64,000 nt of DNA, from NCBI GenBank assembly GCA_021325025.1, contig JAJPHZ010000039.1, forward strand, positions 1 to 64,000, written 5' to 3'. The stretch is from Pseudomonadota bacterium (GTDB lineage: Bacteria; Desulfobacterota; Binatia; Binatales; Binataceae). Of this stretch, positions 41,736-51,591 are shown piece by piece. A model generated the notes under the pieces. The model saw only the letters and a list, made by a program, of their open reading frames with translations. It was not told the origin of the DNA and ran no database searches. The position numbers and the translations under genes were made by a program. Position 1 is the first letter of the stretch, and each line of letters opens with the position of its first letter.

Positions 41736-43139
41736 TCAAGCCGCTTGCGATTTCCCAGTCTGAGCGCCTCCCTCATCAGCGGCGAACAGCTCCTCGGCGA
41801 ACTCCCGCCCGTCAAACGGGCGCAAGTCGGCCAGGTCTTCGCCGACGCCCACGAAACGCACTGGCAGCTTGAGTCGATCCGCGATCGCCACCACCACGCC
41901 GCCCTTGGCGGTGGAGTCCAGCTTGGCCAGCACGACACCGCTAAGCGGCACCGCGTCGGCAAAGATTTTGGCCTGGCTGAGAGCGTTTTGCCCGGTATTG
42001 GCGTCCAGCACCAGCCAGGTTTCGTGCGGTGCCCCCGGCATCTCACGCCCGATCACGCGGGCGATCTTCTTGAGTTCCTCCATCAAATTGACCTTGGTCT
42101 GCAGACGGCCAGCGGTATCTATCAGGACCACTGGGGTCCCGCGTGCCTTGGCCGCCTTGACCGCGTCGAAGGCGACCGCCGCCGGGTCCGAACCGGCCTT
42201 CTGCTTGATAATGTCGGCGCCGACGCGCTGACACCAGATCTCCAACTGCTCGATCGCGGCGGCGCGAAAGGTATCGGCCGCCGCGACGATCACCGGTCCG
42301 CGCTCCTGCTTGAGCATCGCGGCCAGCTTGGCAACGGTGGTCGTTTTGCCCACCCCGTTTACGCCCACCAGCATGATCACCAACGGTGCCTCGCCCGAAT
42401 CCGCTGCCGGCCGCTCCACGCTGCTCAGCAGCGCCGCGATCTCCTCCTTGAGCGCCTCGCGGATAGCGTCGGCGGTGGCGTTGGCCTTGAGCTTCTTGCG
42501 CACCGCCTCGACCAGCCGCGTGGTCGCGTCCACACCCACGTCGGCAGCGATCAGGGCCTCTTCCAATCCTTCATAGATCTCCTCGGCCTTGGCGCCAGCG
42601 CCGATCACAGCGCGCAGGCGGCCCATAAAGTTGTCGCGCGTCTTGCGCAGGCCGAGGCGGAAGCGGGAAACCGCAGGTTTGGCCTCCTCCGCCGGCGGCG
42701 GAGCAACAGCGGCTGGAGGTGGTGGCGGCGGTGTGGGCGGCATCGACACCACCTCCGGGGGCGCAGGGACGGCGGCCGGAGGGGGCGGAGCAACAGCGAC
42801 GGGGGGAGGCTGGGGCGGAGCTGGCTGCTCCGCAGGCGTGGGCGGCGCCGCCGCCGGCGGCGCCGGGGCAACCCCCGCAGCCGGGGCCGCGCCCGGCGCG
42901 GCCCCGGCTGCGGGGGCTTCTGCCTCAGAGCGGATAGGCGCTGGCGCCGCCGCCGGGGCCGGTGAGGGCAGCTCCGGCTGAGCAGCCGGCGGCGTCGCCG
43001 CCGGCTGCTCAGCCGGAAGCGGCGCCGGTACCTTCTTGCGCAGGTAAAACTCGATCAACACGCCGAGCGTGGTCATCCCCACGCCCGCACCCAGCGCGCA
43101 GCCAATCAGAATCAGGAGGTCGGAGGTGCTCATTATCAT
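41736..43139 (-). CDS. ftsY: Signal recognition particle receptor FtsY with N-terminal TM helix
   Basis: FtsY docks SRP-ribosome complexes at the membrane. This 467-residue form has an N-terminal membrane helix (LLILIGCALGAGVGMTTLGV), a Pro/Ala linker of about 110 residues, then the NG domain: GVNGVGKTTT (G1), ADTFRAAA, DTAGR (G3) and LAKLDSTAKGG (G4/closing loop). The GTPase core is standard. ATG 43139 and ATG 43133 are both possible starts. The linker DNA contains two near-perfect palindromes (separate entries). Upstream lies a hairpin and then smc. Confidence 0.96.
   Translation of the reverse strand: MIMSTSDLLILIGCALGAGVGMTTLGVLIEFYLRKKVPAPLPAEQPAATPPAAQPELPSPAPAAAPAPIRSEAEAPAAGAAPGAAPAAGVAPAPPAAAPPTPAEQPAPPQPPPVAVAPPPPAAVPAPPEVVSMPPTPPPPPPAAVAPPPAEEAKPAVSRFRLGLRKTRDNFMGRLRAVIGAGAKAEEIYEGLEEALIAADVGVDATTRLVEAVRKKLKANATADAIREALKEEIAALLSSVERPAADSGEAPLVIMLVGVNGVGKTTTVAKLAAMLKQERGPVIVAAADTFRAAAIEQLEIWCQRVGADIIKQKAGSDPAAVAFDAVKAAKARGTPVVLIDTAGRLQTKVNLMEELKKIARVIGREMPGAPHETWLVLDANTGQNALSQAKIFADAVPLSGVVLAKLDSTAKGGVVVAIADRLKLPVRFVGVGEDLADLRPFDGREFAEELFAADEGGAQTGKSQAA
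42872..42916. repeat. Perfect 21-bp inverted repeat inside ftsY linker
   Basis: The left arm begins CCCCCGCAGCCGGGG and the right arm ends CCCCGGCTGCGGGGG; all 21 positions are complementary, with a 3-nt CCG centre. It encodes the Ala/Pro/Gly run of the FtsY linker. Chance in a codon-biased Pro/Ala tract is possible, but the arms are longer than expected. Confidence 0.9.
42973..43017. repeat. Perfect 22-bp inverted repeat inside ftsY linker
   Basis: TCCGGCTGAGCAGCCGGCG starts the left arm and its exact complement ends at 43017; the arms are 22 bp with one unpaired T in the centre. It codes the N-terminal end of the Pro/Ala linker and lies 56 bp from the other palindrome. Confidence 0.9.
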
Positions 43140-43442
43140 GGTAAAAACGCGACCCCTCGAAAGCGTCCCACTAAAGCCGGGACCAACCACCCCGGCCATA
43201 GGTGCGAAACGTTCAGTTGAACAATCCGTCAAACAACATATCAGCCCGCCACGTCATCCCAAACAGCCCCGCCACCATCGGTCCGAAGTTCGCGCCACAG
43301 CTTAGTTAAGCAGCGCGCGGAATCAAGCGCGTTTTCCTGCAGGTCTCGGACGTGGACGTTCTCCTTCCCGAAAAAAGGGAAGGAGAAGGACGGAAAAAGG
43401 GGATAAGATTGGAGCCTTTATTCAGCCAGCGGGCCAGAGGTC
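43140..43442. other. Intergenic region between smc and ftsY
   Basis: These 303 bp contain a strong hairpin (43359-43387) near smc and then sequence that should include an ftsY promoter. The in-frame extension of ftsY up to 43232 shows no family similarity. No other gene is supported. Confidence 0.5.
43359..43387 (-). terminator. Hairpin downstream of smc
   Basis: TTCTCCTTCCC and GGGAAGGAGAA form a perfect 11-bp stem with a 7-nt loop that reads TTTTTTC on the minus strand. It starts 56 bp after the smc stop. There is no T-run after the stem, so termination is likely but not certain. Confidence 0.6.
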
Positions 43443-46400
43443 TCACGCCGCCTCGGGCAGCTTCAGCGAAATGATCCGCGACACCCCGGGCTGATCCATC
43501 GTCACGCCGTGGATCTGGTCGGCGGTCTGCATCGTGCGCTGGTTGTGGGTGATGATGATGAACTGCGAGCGTCCCTTCAGCTCGCGTACCAGCCCGGTAA
43601 ATGCGGCGACGCTGAATTCGTCCAGCGGCGCGTCGACCTCGTCGAGCAGGCAGAACGGGCTGGGATTGAGCAGGAAGAGCGAGAAGACGAGGGCCAAGGC
43701 GGAGAGCGCCTTTTCACCGCCGGACAGCAGTGAAATGTCCTTGACCTTTTTGCCGGCCGGCTGAATCAGGATGTTGACGCCCGATTCCAGCAGTTCTTCG
43801 GAATTGACCAGTTCCAGGCGGCCCTTGCCGCCGGCCAACAGCTTGGGAAAGACCTCGGCGAAGTTTTGCGCCGCCGCCTCGAAGGTCTCGGCGAAGCGCT
43901 TGCGCGCCTCGCGGTTGAGTTTGTGGACGGTCTGGCTCAGATCGCGCATCGCCTTTTCCAGGTCTTCGCGTTGAGTGCTCAATTCGCTGGCGCGCTGCTC
44001 CAGTTCCTTGACCTCGCTTTCCGCGGCGAGGTTGACTTCGCCGATCCGCTCCAATCTGGCGCGCAGTTCGGCCAGACGCGCATCGTCGGCGGCCCCGTTG
44101 CGTCCTTCCAGTGCCGCGCTCAGTTCGGCGCGCACTTCATCGAACTCGACATGGAAGCGCTCGACGAAACTGTGCGACAGCTCCTGGCACAGCGTGGCCG
44201 CGCGCTCGCGCCGCAAACCGCAATCCACCAGCTCCTGCTCGAGGTTTTCCAGTTCCATCCGCGCGCTGCCCGCTAACTCGCGCTGCTGTGCAACCTGATG
44301 GGCCAGCGCGTCGCATCGCGCCTTGCGCTCCTCAGCGGCGACGGCTAGTTCCGCTTCGCGAATGCGGGCGGCCTGGTCCTGTTCGGCCAGGCGCAGCAAT
44401 TCGGCGGCGAATTCCGTGCGCTCCTTGCGCGCCTGGGCCAGCGCTTCGCAATCGCGATCGATTTGGGCTTCCAGTTCCTCGGCGCGCAGGCTCACTTGAT
44501 GCAGTTCCTGGGCAAGGCCCTTGAGCAGCGCTTTGCGGCTTTCGACCTCCGAGGCGAGCTGAAGCATCCGTTCGCCCAAGGCCTGGGCCGCGGCCTTTTT
44601 GCCCTCCAGGTCATCCTTGAAGGAAGCCAACTGCTCGCGAGCGGTGCGCTCTTCGAGCGCCAGTTCGCCCAAACGGGCGTTGGCGGCAGGGATTTGCGCT
44701 TCGATTTCGGCCAGGCGCCGGCGCGCGCTCTCGCGCCGCGCCTGCGCCACCACGTTGTTGCGCTCGATGCGCGCCATCTCGGCGCGCCGTGCAGAGAGCG
44801 CCTGCTCAGCGCGCGCGGCCTGGCTGCGCAGCGCACCCATCTCGGCATTGGCCTGCTCGCGTGCGCGGCGGCATTCCTCCAAGTGGGCGACGGCCGCCTG
44901 ATGTTCGGACTGAATCTGCTCCAGCGCGGCCTGGGCTTCTTCGACCGACAGGGGATGGTCGTCGATCTCGGAAGGTCCGTCGGCGATACTGCCGCCGCTG
45001 ATCATGCTGCCGGGCCAGATGACGTCGCCCTCGCGCGTGACGTACACGGTACCGTGGCCGTTGTTGTTCGCCGCCGCCATCGCCGCCGCCAGATTGTCGG
45101 CGAGCAGCACCTGACCCAGCATCGCTTCGACCACCGGACGAAAGCCGTCGCGCACGCCGATCATGTCGACCAGACGTCCGGAAATGCCCGGCGCCGACGC
45201 CTGTGCCAGCGCCTGTGCGCTGGCCGACTCGGCAATAAAGCTAAGGCGTCCGCTGCGGGTTTCCTTCAAAATCTCGATCGCGCGCAGGGCGAAGGCGGGC
45301 GTTTCAACGATAACGGTGCTGAGCTGGTCGCCCAGCACGGCGCGCAGCGCGGGTTCGAGTTCGCGCGGCGCGCTGATCACTTCCTGTACGAAGCGCGGCG
45401 GGCGCGCCGGGCCGTCGCCGTTGAGCGACTCCATCACCACCCGCAGCCGCTCGCCGGCGGCGCTGCGCCGCAGCCGCTCGAGGCGATTGAGGGCGGCCTG
45501 CAGGGAGTCGCGAGCGTTCTTGAGCGCGGCATTGGAGCGCTCGACTGCCGCGCGCGCTTCCAATTCGACCTCAGCGCTGGCGGTGCGCGCCGCCTCCTGT
45601 TCGGCGAGCCGCGCCTGACACAGGTCAAGCGCGGCTTGGGCCGCGCCCAACGCCTCGCGCGCCGCCGCGACCCGCTGCTCGGCGGCCGCATTTTCCGCGT
45701 CATCGTGCTGCAGGCGTTGGACAATCTCCTCGCGTTCGCCGGCCAGGTCGCCAAGGCGGCCCTGGATGACCGCCGCCTCGCGCATCAGATCGGAGACGCG
45801 GTCCTTAATCTCCTCGCCACGTTTTTCTTCGCGGCGCAACTGCGCGGCGGCGGTTTCGTGGTCGCGGCGCAACTGGGCCAGTTCGCGTTCCACCCCGGCG
45901 CCGGCGTTGGTTTCGCGCGCCAGCCGCGCCCCCAGTTCCGCGCGCGCCGCGCGCGCCGCGACGGCGCGCGCACGGGTTTCGCCGATGCGCTGCTCAAGGG
46001 TAGGCTCAAGATTTTCCAACGCCGGCAGGCGGCGCTCGATAAACTGGCGGGTTTGCGCCCGCTGCGTGGCAGCGGCGCGCAGGTTGTCCAACTCGCTCAG
46101 CGCCGCAGCCAACTCGGTACGCTCGCTCTGCTCGGCGCCGCGGGTCTGTTCAAAGGCGGCCTGCAACTCGACCTGACGGCGGCGCGCGAGCTCGGTCCGC
46201 TCGCGCAGATCGACCTCGCGTCCGGATTGCGTTTCCAGTTCGGCGCGTTCGGCGAGCAGGCGGCGGGCGGCCGACAGCCGCTCCAGCGTGTCGGCCTCGG
46301 TGCGCAATACCTTGTAGGTTTCGGCCTTTTTGGCCTGACGGCGTGCATGGTTGAGCTGGCGCTCGATTTCGCTCAGCACGTCGTTGAGCCGGTCGAGATT

Positions 46401-46970
46401 CTCCTTGACGCGCTCCAGCTTGCGCTCGCTCAGTTCGCGCCGCCCTTTGAACAAGGCCAGTCCCGCAGCCTCTTCAATCAGCGAACGCAGCTCCTCGGGT
46501 TTGGCGTGGATGATCTCCTCGATTTTGCCCTGCTCGATAATCGCGTAGCCGCGGCTATGGACCTGGGAAGCGAGGAACAGTTCGGTGATGTCCTTGAGCC
46601 GGCAGGGAATCTTGTTGATCAGATATTCGGCGTCCCCGGAGCGGAACACCCGACGCGTCACGCATACCTCGCTCAGTGCCGCGTACGGTTCGGGCAGCCC
46701 GCCATGCTCATCGGCTTCCAGGATCAGCGACACCTCGGCCATCCCGGCGGCGGGATTTTTGTCGTTGCCGGCGTAAATCAGGTCTTCGGTGGATTTGCCG
46801 CGCAAACGCGTGGGCGCCTGCTCGCCCAACACCCAGCGGATGGCATCGACGATGTTGGACTTGCCGCAGCCGTTAGGACCGACCACCGCCGTGCTGCCCG
46901 GTGCGAAACCAATCTGGGTATGTTCCAGGAACGACTTGAACCCTACAACTTCAAGGGCCTTCAGATGCAT
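43443..46970 (-). CDS. smc: Chromosome segregation protein SMC
   Basis: This 1175-residue condensin has the N-terminal ATPase half with Walker A GPNGCGKS (31-38), long coiled coils, a hinge around 520-650 ([35 protein letters not shown]), and the C-terminal half with signature [16 protein letters not shown] (about 1080) and Walker [18 protein letters not shown] organises and segregates chromosomes with ScpA/ScpB, which are not in this window. ATG 46970 ([18 protein letters not shown]) is the family start; the frame is open to 47015. Confidence 0.97.
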   Translation of the reverse strand: MHLKALEVVGFKSFLEHTQIGFAPGSTAVVGPNGCGKSNIVDAIRWVLGEQAPTRLRGKSTEDLIYAGNDKNPAAGMAEVSLILEADEHGGLPEPYAALSEVCVTRRVFRSGDAEYLINKIPCRLKDITELFLASQVHSRGYAIIEQGKIEEIIHAKPEELRSLIEEAAGLALFKGRRELSERKLERVKENLDRLNDVLSEIERQLNHARRQAKKAETYKVLRTEADTLERLSAARRLLAERAELETQSGREVDLRERTELARRRQVELQAAFEQTRGAEQSERTELAAALSELDNLRAAATQRAQTRQFIERRLPALENLEPTLEQRIGETRARAVAARAARAELGARLARETNAGAGVERELAQLRRDHETAAAQLRREEKRGEEIKDRVSDLMREAAVIQGRLGDLAGEREEIVQRLQHDDAENAAAEQRVAAAREALGAAQAALDLCQARLAEQEAARTASAEVELEARAAVERSNAALKNARDSLQAALNRLERLRRSAAGERLRVVMESLNGDGPARPPRFVQEVISAPRELEPALRAVLGDQLSTVIVETPAFALRAIEILKETRSGRLSFIAESASAQALAQASAPGISGRLVDMIGVRDGFRPVVEAMLGQVLLADNLAAAMAAANNNGHGTVYVTREGDVIWPGSMISGGSIADGPSEIDDHPLSVEEAQAALEQIQSEHQAAVAHLEECRRAREQANAEMGALRSQAARAEQALSARRAEMARIERNNVVAQARRESARRRLAEIEAQIPAANARLGELALEERTAREQLASFKDDLEGKKAAAQALGERMLQLASEVESRKALLKGLAQELHQVSLRAEELEAQIDRDCEALAQARKERTEFAAELLRLAEQDQAARIREAELAVAAEERKARCDALAHQVAQQRELAGSARMELENLEQELVDCGLRRERAATLCQELSHSFVERFHVEFDEVRAELSAALEGRNGAADDARLAELRARLERIGEVNLAAESEVKELEQRASELSTQREDLEKAMRDLSQTVHKLNREARKRFAETFEAAAQNFAEVFPKLLAGGKGRLELVNSEELLESGVNILIQPAGKKVKDISLLSGGEKALSALALVFSLFLLNPSPFCLLDEVDAPLDEFSVAAFTGLVRELKGRSQFIIITHNQRTMQTADQIHGVTMDQPGVSRIISLKLPEAA

Positions 46971-47096
46971 AACCGCCCCGCCTCCGCCACATCTCCCCCC
47001 ATAGCCATCTTCCAAGGATTACAGTATCGCGGGCGAACCACAAGTGATAGGCCTGCCGGTTTCCAACAACCACCATTAGGCACTGATTCACCAAGT

Positions 47097-47114
47097 TGTG
47101 GAAAATGTGGATAA
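47097..47114. promoter_or_regulatory. Two abutting DnaA-box-like 9-mers upstream of smc
   Basis: TGTGGAAAA (47097-47105) is followed directly by TGTGGATAA (47106-47114). On the minus strand they read TTATCCACA and TTTTCCACA; the first is a perfect DnaA box, the second one mismatch away. They lie 127 bp upstream of smc. DnaA control of smc is plausible; an origin is not supported by anything else nearby. Confidence 0.5.
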
Positions 47115-47181
47115 GTACCCTTAAAAGCTGCGTCCCGGCTTCCCTAGCCACATCGCCGCATGCGGCCGGGTCGGCCGCGAT

Positions 47182-47826
47182 CTAATCCTGGATGAGTTCG
47201 CTATTCCAGTAGGCGCTATCCACCGTGGTGAGGAACGGCATCCACTCCTTATGATGGCGGAGGCTGAAGTTTTCGAAGTTGAACGCGGTCCATTCCGGAC
47301 GCCGCGGCTTCTTCACCAGCCGCATTCCGGCTTCCTCGGGCGTACGCCCGCCCTTTTTGCGATTGCAGGCGTGACAGGAACAAACAACGTTCTCCCACGA
47401 CGAACCGCCGCCGCGCGAACGCGGAATTACATGGTCGAGGTTGAGTTCAGAACGCGAGAAGCGCTGGCCACAGTACTGGCAGGTGTTGCCGTCGCGCGCG
47501 TAGATATTGAAGCGGGAAAAGCGCACATGGCGCTTGGGTACGCGCTCGTACGCGAGCAGCAGCAGCACGCGCGGCACGCGGATAAATCCGCCCACGATGC
47601 CCAGGCGCTCGTGATGCAGTTCGACGGCGAGATCGCGCCAGGTCTCGAAGTCGAAGGTGCGGTAATGTTCGTCCACCGCATGCGCGACGCCCTGATAAAG
47701 CAACGCGAACGCACGTTTGACCGAGGTGATATGCACCGGGAGGTAGGAGCGGTTAAGGACCAGGACCTTGCTGTTGAGCAGGCTAATCCCGGCTGCACTT
47801 GGAATGGTATTAGCTACCGCAGCCAT
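47182..47826 (-). CDS. Stand-alone HNH endonuclease-family protein
   Basis: This 214-residue protein starts with the conserved VLVLNRSYLPVHITSVKRA segment and carries an HNH nuclease core: CQYCGQRF, LNLDHVIPRSRGG, SSWENVVCSCHACNRKKGG. Four cysteines coordinate structural zinc and the DH/N residues form the metal site. The family is widespread as single chromosomal genes and is not tied to a phage or restriction system here. The role is unknown; DNA repair or processing is a guess. It precedes smc on the same strand by about 210 bp and diverges from the RNase E/G gene. Confidence 0.9.
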   Translation of the reverse strand: MAAVANTIPSAAGISLLNSKVLVLNRSYLPVHITSVKRAFALLYQGVAHAVDEHYRTFDFETWRDLAVELHHERLGIVGGFIRVPRVLLLLAYERVPKRHVRFSRFNIYARDGNTCQYCGQRFSRSELNLDHVIPRSRGGGSSWENVVCSCHACNRKKGGRTPEEAGMRLVKKPRRPEWTAFNFENFSLRHHKEWMPFLTTVDSAYWNSELIQD

Positions 47827-48086
47827 TTTTTAAAACAGGTTTATCGAAATGCCGATTCAAGTCAAGCGGCGCTTCGCCATCCCCTTGCCAATCGGCACCT
47901 TGCCTCCCCTTGGGCGGATTCCTTATGATGTTGGGCGGTGGAGTATGAGGCGGCGGAAGGCGATTGAGGCGATTGCGACATTGCGGCTGAGGCTCGCGTC
48001 GAGTCTTCCCGGCTTTCCCCGGCAACTCCCTTGTCCAACCAGCGGGGCGACCGCCGCCCGACCATCCGAGACGGACCGAGATTGGC

Positions 48087-49733
48087 GTGAGACGCGAACT
48101 GATCATTAACGCCTGTGCGCTGGAGGTGCGAGTCGCGCTGCTGGAAGACCGCGTCCTGACCGAATTCATGGTCGAGCGTACCGCCCAGCGGGGTCTGGCC
48201 GGCAACATTTACAAGGGCCGGGTGATGCGGGTACTGCCGGGGATGCAGGCGGCGTTCGTCGATATCGGGTTGGAAAAGGCCGGTTTCCTGCATGTTTCGG
48301 ATTTCCTCGACGAAGTCGGAGCGTTCGGCGCTCTGGCGCGGGAGATGGAAGAGGGCGAGGTCGAAACCGAACCGGTGGACACCGGCGAGGCCGAGGCGGA
48401 GCCGGTGATGGATCTGGTCGAGTCCGAAAACGGAGGGCAAGCGCCGCTGGGCACCAGTGAGGAAGCTGCACCCCAGGGGCGCCATCGCAAACGCCGGCGC
48501 GGTCCGCGGCGCAGCCGCTTGCCGATCGAGCAGCAATTGCGCCGCAACCAGGAAATCATCGTCCAGGTGGCCAAGGAGCCAATCGGAACCAAGGGCTCGC
48601 GCCTGACCTCGTTTATCTCGCTGCCCGGCCGCCATCTGGTGTACATGCCCACCACCAACCATCTGGGGATGTCGCGCCGGATCGAAAGTGCCGAAGAGCG
48701 CAACCGCCTGCGCAGCATCGTGAGCGAAGTGCGTCCGCCGCAAGGCGGGTTCATCATCCGGACCGCTTGTGAAGGGGTGGCCAAGCGTGAAATCCAACAG
48801 GACGTCACCTTTCTGACCCGGCTGTGGGCCGACATAGTCAAACGGGCGGAGAACCAGCCGCCCGCCACGCTGCTGTACGCCGACTTGGACCTGGCGCTGC
48901 GCGCGATTCGCGACCTGTTCTCCAGCGACGTCGAGCGCCTGTGGTGCGACCATCCGGCCACCCACGAGCGTATCGCGCAGTTCGTCCAACAGTACATGCC
49001 GCGGCTGCGCTCGCGCGTGTCGCTGTACGAGGGACAGGAACCGATCTTCGACCATTTCGGCATCGAGCCGCAGATCGAGCGCGCGCTGGAGCGCAAGGTG
49101 TGGCTGAAATCGGGCGGCTACCTGGTCTTCGATCAGGCCGAGGCGCTGACCGCGATCGACGTCAACACCGGCCGCTTTGTGGGCAAGAAAAACCAGGAAG
49201 AGACGGTGCTCAAGACCAACCTGGAGGCGGTCGATGAGGTCGCCAATCAGCTGCGTTTGCGCAACATCGGCGGCATCATCATCGTCGACTTCATCGACAT
49301 GGCCAAGGAGAGCAACCGCAAGCGGGTCAGCGAGGCGCTCTCCCAGGCGCTGCGGCGCGACAAGGCGCGCACCTCGATGTTCAAGATCTCCGAGCTGGGG
49401 CTGGTGCAGATGACGCGCAAGCGTACGCGCGAAAGCCTGCAGGCGATGCTCACCGAACCGTGCCCGCGATGCGAGGGACGCGCGGTGATCAAGTCGATGC
49501 CCACGCTGGCCAGCGAGGTGCTGCGCGGCATCCAACGCGACGCCAGCCGGCGCACTCACGGCGGGATGCTGCTGGTCAAGCTCAATCCCGAAATGGCGCG
49601 CTATCTGTACGGTCCGGGCTTCAAAGGGCTGGAAGAACTCGAACAGCGCTTCGACGTCAAGGTGGTGCTGAAATCCAAGGAGGGCCTGGAGCCGGGCGCC
49701 TTCGAAATCACCCAGGCCCCGGCTGCGGCGTAA
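48087..49733 (+). CDS. rng: Ribonuclease E/G family protein (RNase G-like)
   Basis: This 548-residue endoribonuclease has an S1 domain (NIYKGRVMRVLPGMQAAFVD) interrupted by an acidic insert (about 85-140), then the catalytic core with AIDVNTGRFVGKK (D358) and IIIVDFIDM (D401) binding the catalytic magnesium, and the zinc-link CPRC (C459, C462). Lack of a long C-terminal scaffold makes it RNase G-like. The start is a GTG at 48087 giving MRRELIINACALEVRVALLE. RNase Y is encoded 8 kb away, so this genome carries both RNase Y and RNase E/G types. Confidence 0.94.
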   Translation: MRRELIINACALEVRVALLEDRVLTEFMVERTAQRGLAGNIYKGRVMRVLPGMQAAFVDIGLEKAGFLHVSDFLDEVGAFGALAREMEEGEVETEPVDTGEAEAEPVMDLVESENGGQAPLGTSEEAAPQGRHRKRRRGPRRSRLPIEQQLRRNQEIIVQVAKEPIGTKGSRLTSFISLPGRHLVYMPTTNHLGMSRRIESAEERNRLRSIVSEVRPPQGGFIIRTACEGVAKREIQQDVTFLTRLWADIVKRAENQPPATLLYADLDLALRAIRDLFSSDVERLWCDHPATHERIAQFVQQYMPRLRSRVSLYEGQEPIFDHFGIEPQIERALERKVWLKSGGYLVFDQAEALTAIDVNTGRFVGKKNQEETVLKTNLEAVDEVANQLRLRNIGGIIIVDFIDMAKESNRKRVSEALSQALRRDKARTSMFKISELGLVQMTRKRTRESLQAMLTEPCPRCEGRAVIKSMPTLASEVLRGIQRDASRRTHGGMLLVKLNPEMARYLYGPGFKGLEELEQRFDVKVVLKSKEGLEPGAFEITQAPAAA

Positions 49734-49761
49734 GTCGCCGCCTGCCCCCAGTCCAGCGCAG

Positions 49762-51384
49762 TCAATGGGCGGCAGCGCCGACGCGCAGATGGGGGGGACG
49801 CGTAGGCAGCAGCGGAATCATGCACATCGCGCACAAAAACAGCGCCACCATCAGAGTGAAGATGTCGTTGTAGGCCATCACGGTGGCCTGCCGGTTGAGC
49901 ATCGCGTCCATCAGCGACAGCACCACGCCGCGCGGCGCGGGCGTGCCGTGGCGTATGAACTGCGCCGCGAAGCCCTGCCGCATCGAACGATAGTTGCCGT
50001 TGAGCAGGCTGATGCCGTGTACCAGGCGCAGGTGATGCATCTGGGTGCGGCGGGCGAGCAGCGTGGCCAGCGACGCGTAGGCGACGTTGGCCGACACGCG
50101 CTGAAACACGGTGAAGATCGCCGAGGCGCCGGTCATGTCCGCCGCGCGCATCGTGCTGAGCGAAATCGTGCCGATCGTCACCGCGAAACACGACGACCCC
50201 AGCCCCATCAGCACCAGTATCGGCGCGAAGTTGGCGAACCCAACGTCGAGGGGAAAGTGCGCCAGGCACCACACCCCGTAAATCTGCAGGCAGGCGCCGA
50301 GGGTCACCGGGATGCGCGGATTGAGGTAATTATACAGCCGCCCCATGATCGGCATCATCACCATCATGGTGAGCGGACGCGGCAGCAGCACCAGCCCGGC
50401 GCGAAAGGCCGGATAGCCGAGCAAAGTCTCGGTCCATTGCGGCAGCGCGAAACTGGAGCCGAACAGTACGAAGCCGATCACGGCGTTGAGCGTGGTCCCG
50501 ATGCGCAGTTGAGGATTGGCCAGCAGGCGCAGGTTGATGACCGGCTCTTCGGTGTAGAGTTCCCATACAATGAGGCTCAGCAGCGAGACTGCCGCTGCGA
50601 TGGTGCCCGCCACGATCAGGTTTGAGGAAAACCAGTCGACTTCCTCCCCGCGCTCGAGCACCAGTTGGAAAGTGCTGAGCCCGATAGTGAGCAGGACGAT
50701 GCCGGTCCAGTCGATGCGCCGCACGCCGCGTTTGAGGTAGGCGGGGTCGTGCACGAAGCTGCTGACCATCGCCAGGGCGGCAATTCCGATCGGCAGGTTG
50801 ATGTAGAACACCCACTGCCAACTCAGGTTGTCGACCAGCCATCCGCCCAGCGTCGGACCCAGCGCGGGCGCCAGGATGACGCCCATGCTGAAGATCGCCA
50901 TGGCCATGCCCTGTTCGGCGGGCGGGAAAGTCTCGCGCGCGATGGCCTGTGCGCAAGGGATCAGCCCGCCGCCGCCGATGCCCTGCAGGACGCGGGCGAG
51001 AAGCATCTGGGTCAGGGTCTGCGAGGCGCCGGCCAGAAACGATCCAACCAGGAACAATACCATCGAGAACATGAAGAAGCGCTTACGGCCCAGCAGCGTG
51101 GTCCACCAGCTGCTCATCGTGACCAGGATGATCTCGGCGATGCTGTAGGCGGTGGAAACCCAGGTGATGGTGAGCAGGTCGGCGCCGAAACTGCCCATCA
51201 TGTGCGGCATCGCCACGTTGACCACCGTGACGTCCATCACCGACATGAACGTGCCCAGCATCACCGAGGCGGCGATCAACCATTTGCCCGCCCCTGTCAC
51301 CACCACGTCGGCAACCGTGTCGGCCGCCGGCGGCAGATGCATCGGCTGCGCCGGGGAGGGCGCGGTTTTGGGATTGCCTGCCAT
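49762..51384 (-). CDS. DHA2-family MFS drug:H+ antiporter (EmrB/QacA type)
   Basis: This 540-residue transporter has 14-helix DHA2 features: WLIAASVMLGTFMSVMDVTV, VNVAMPHMMGSFGADL, ITWVSTAYSIAEI, LLGRKRFF, the motif-C-like ILAPALGPTLGGWLVD and a closing NDIFTLMVALFLCAMCMIPL. Such proteins export hydrophobic drugs or metabolites. ATG 51384 is preferred to a GTG at 51417. It is divergent from the cyclase gene, beyond which a second DHA2 transporter lies on the other strand. No EmrA-type membrane fusion gene is adjacent. Confidence 0.93.
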   Translation of the reverse strand: MAGNPKTAPSPAQPMHLPPAADTVADVVVTGAGKWLIAASVMLGTFMSVMDVTVVNVAMPHMMGSFGADLLTITWVSTAYSIAEIILVTMSSWWTTLLGRKRFFMFSMVLFLVGSFLAGASQTLTQMLLARVLQGIGGGGLIPCAQAIARETFPPAEQGMAMAIFSMGVILAPALGPTLGGWLVDNLSWQWVFYINLPIGIAALAMVSSFVHDPAYLKRGVRRIDWTGIVLLTIGLSTFQLVLERGEEVDWFSSNLIVAGTIAAAVSLLSLIVWELYTEEPVINLRLLANPQLRIGTTLNAVIGFVLFGSSFALPQWTETLLGYPAFRAGLVLLPRPLTMMVMMPIMGRLYNYLNPRIPVTLGACLQIYGVWCLAHFPLDVGFANFAPILVLMGLGSSCFAVTIGTISLSTMRAADMTGASAIFTVFQRVSANVAYASLATLLARRTQMHHLRLVHGISLLNGNYRSMRQGFAAQFIRHGTPAPRGVVLSLMDAMLNRQATVMAYNDIFTLMVALFLCAMCMIPLLPTRPPHLRVGAAAH

Positions 51385-51591
51385 CGCTACCTGCGCGCTG
51401 GCCGCGTCGGCAAGCACGCGGCATATGCCCCTTCTGTTTACCCCAATCGCGCAGATTCAGCGAAGGGCAGCGGGGACAAACGGGGCCCGACCCAAGCCTG
51501 CGAATTTGACTTGAGGTTACTGTCCATTAAACTGTGCGACATGGCCTGAACGCTCCAGCTCATGGCGCAACAGTTTTTTCGGGGGCTGAAC

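Noticed and set aside
42690-43030. Microsatellite or CRISPR-like repeat in ftsY
   Set aside because: The tract is a Pro/Ala coding linker without regular repeat units or spacers.
44463-47114. Long open frame opposite smc
   Set aside because: The minus strand encodes unmistakable SMC motifs; the opposite frame is low-complexity and unrecognised.
47097-47114. Replication origin at the DnaA boxes
   Set aside because: There are only two boxes, no AT-rich unwinding region, and no dnaA, dnaN or parAB genes nearby.
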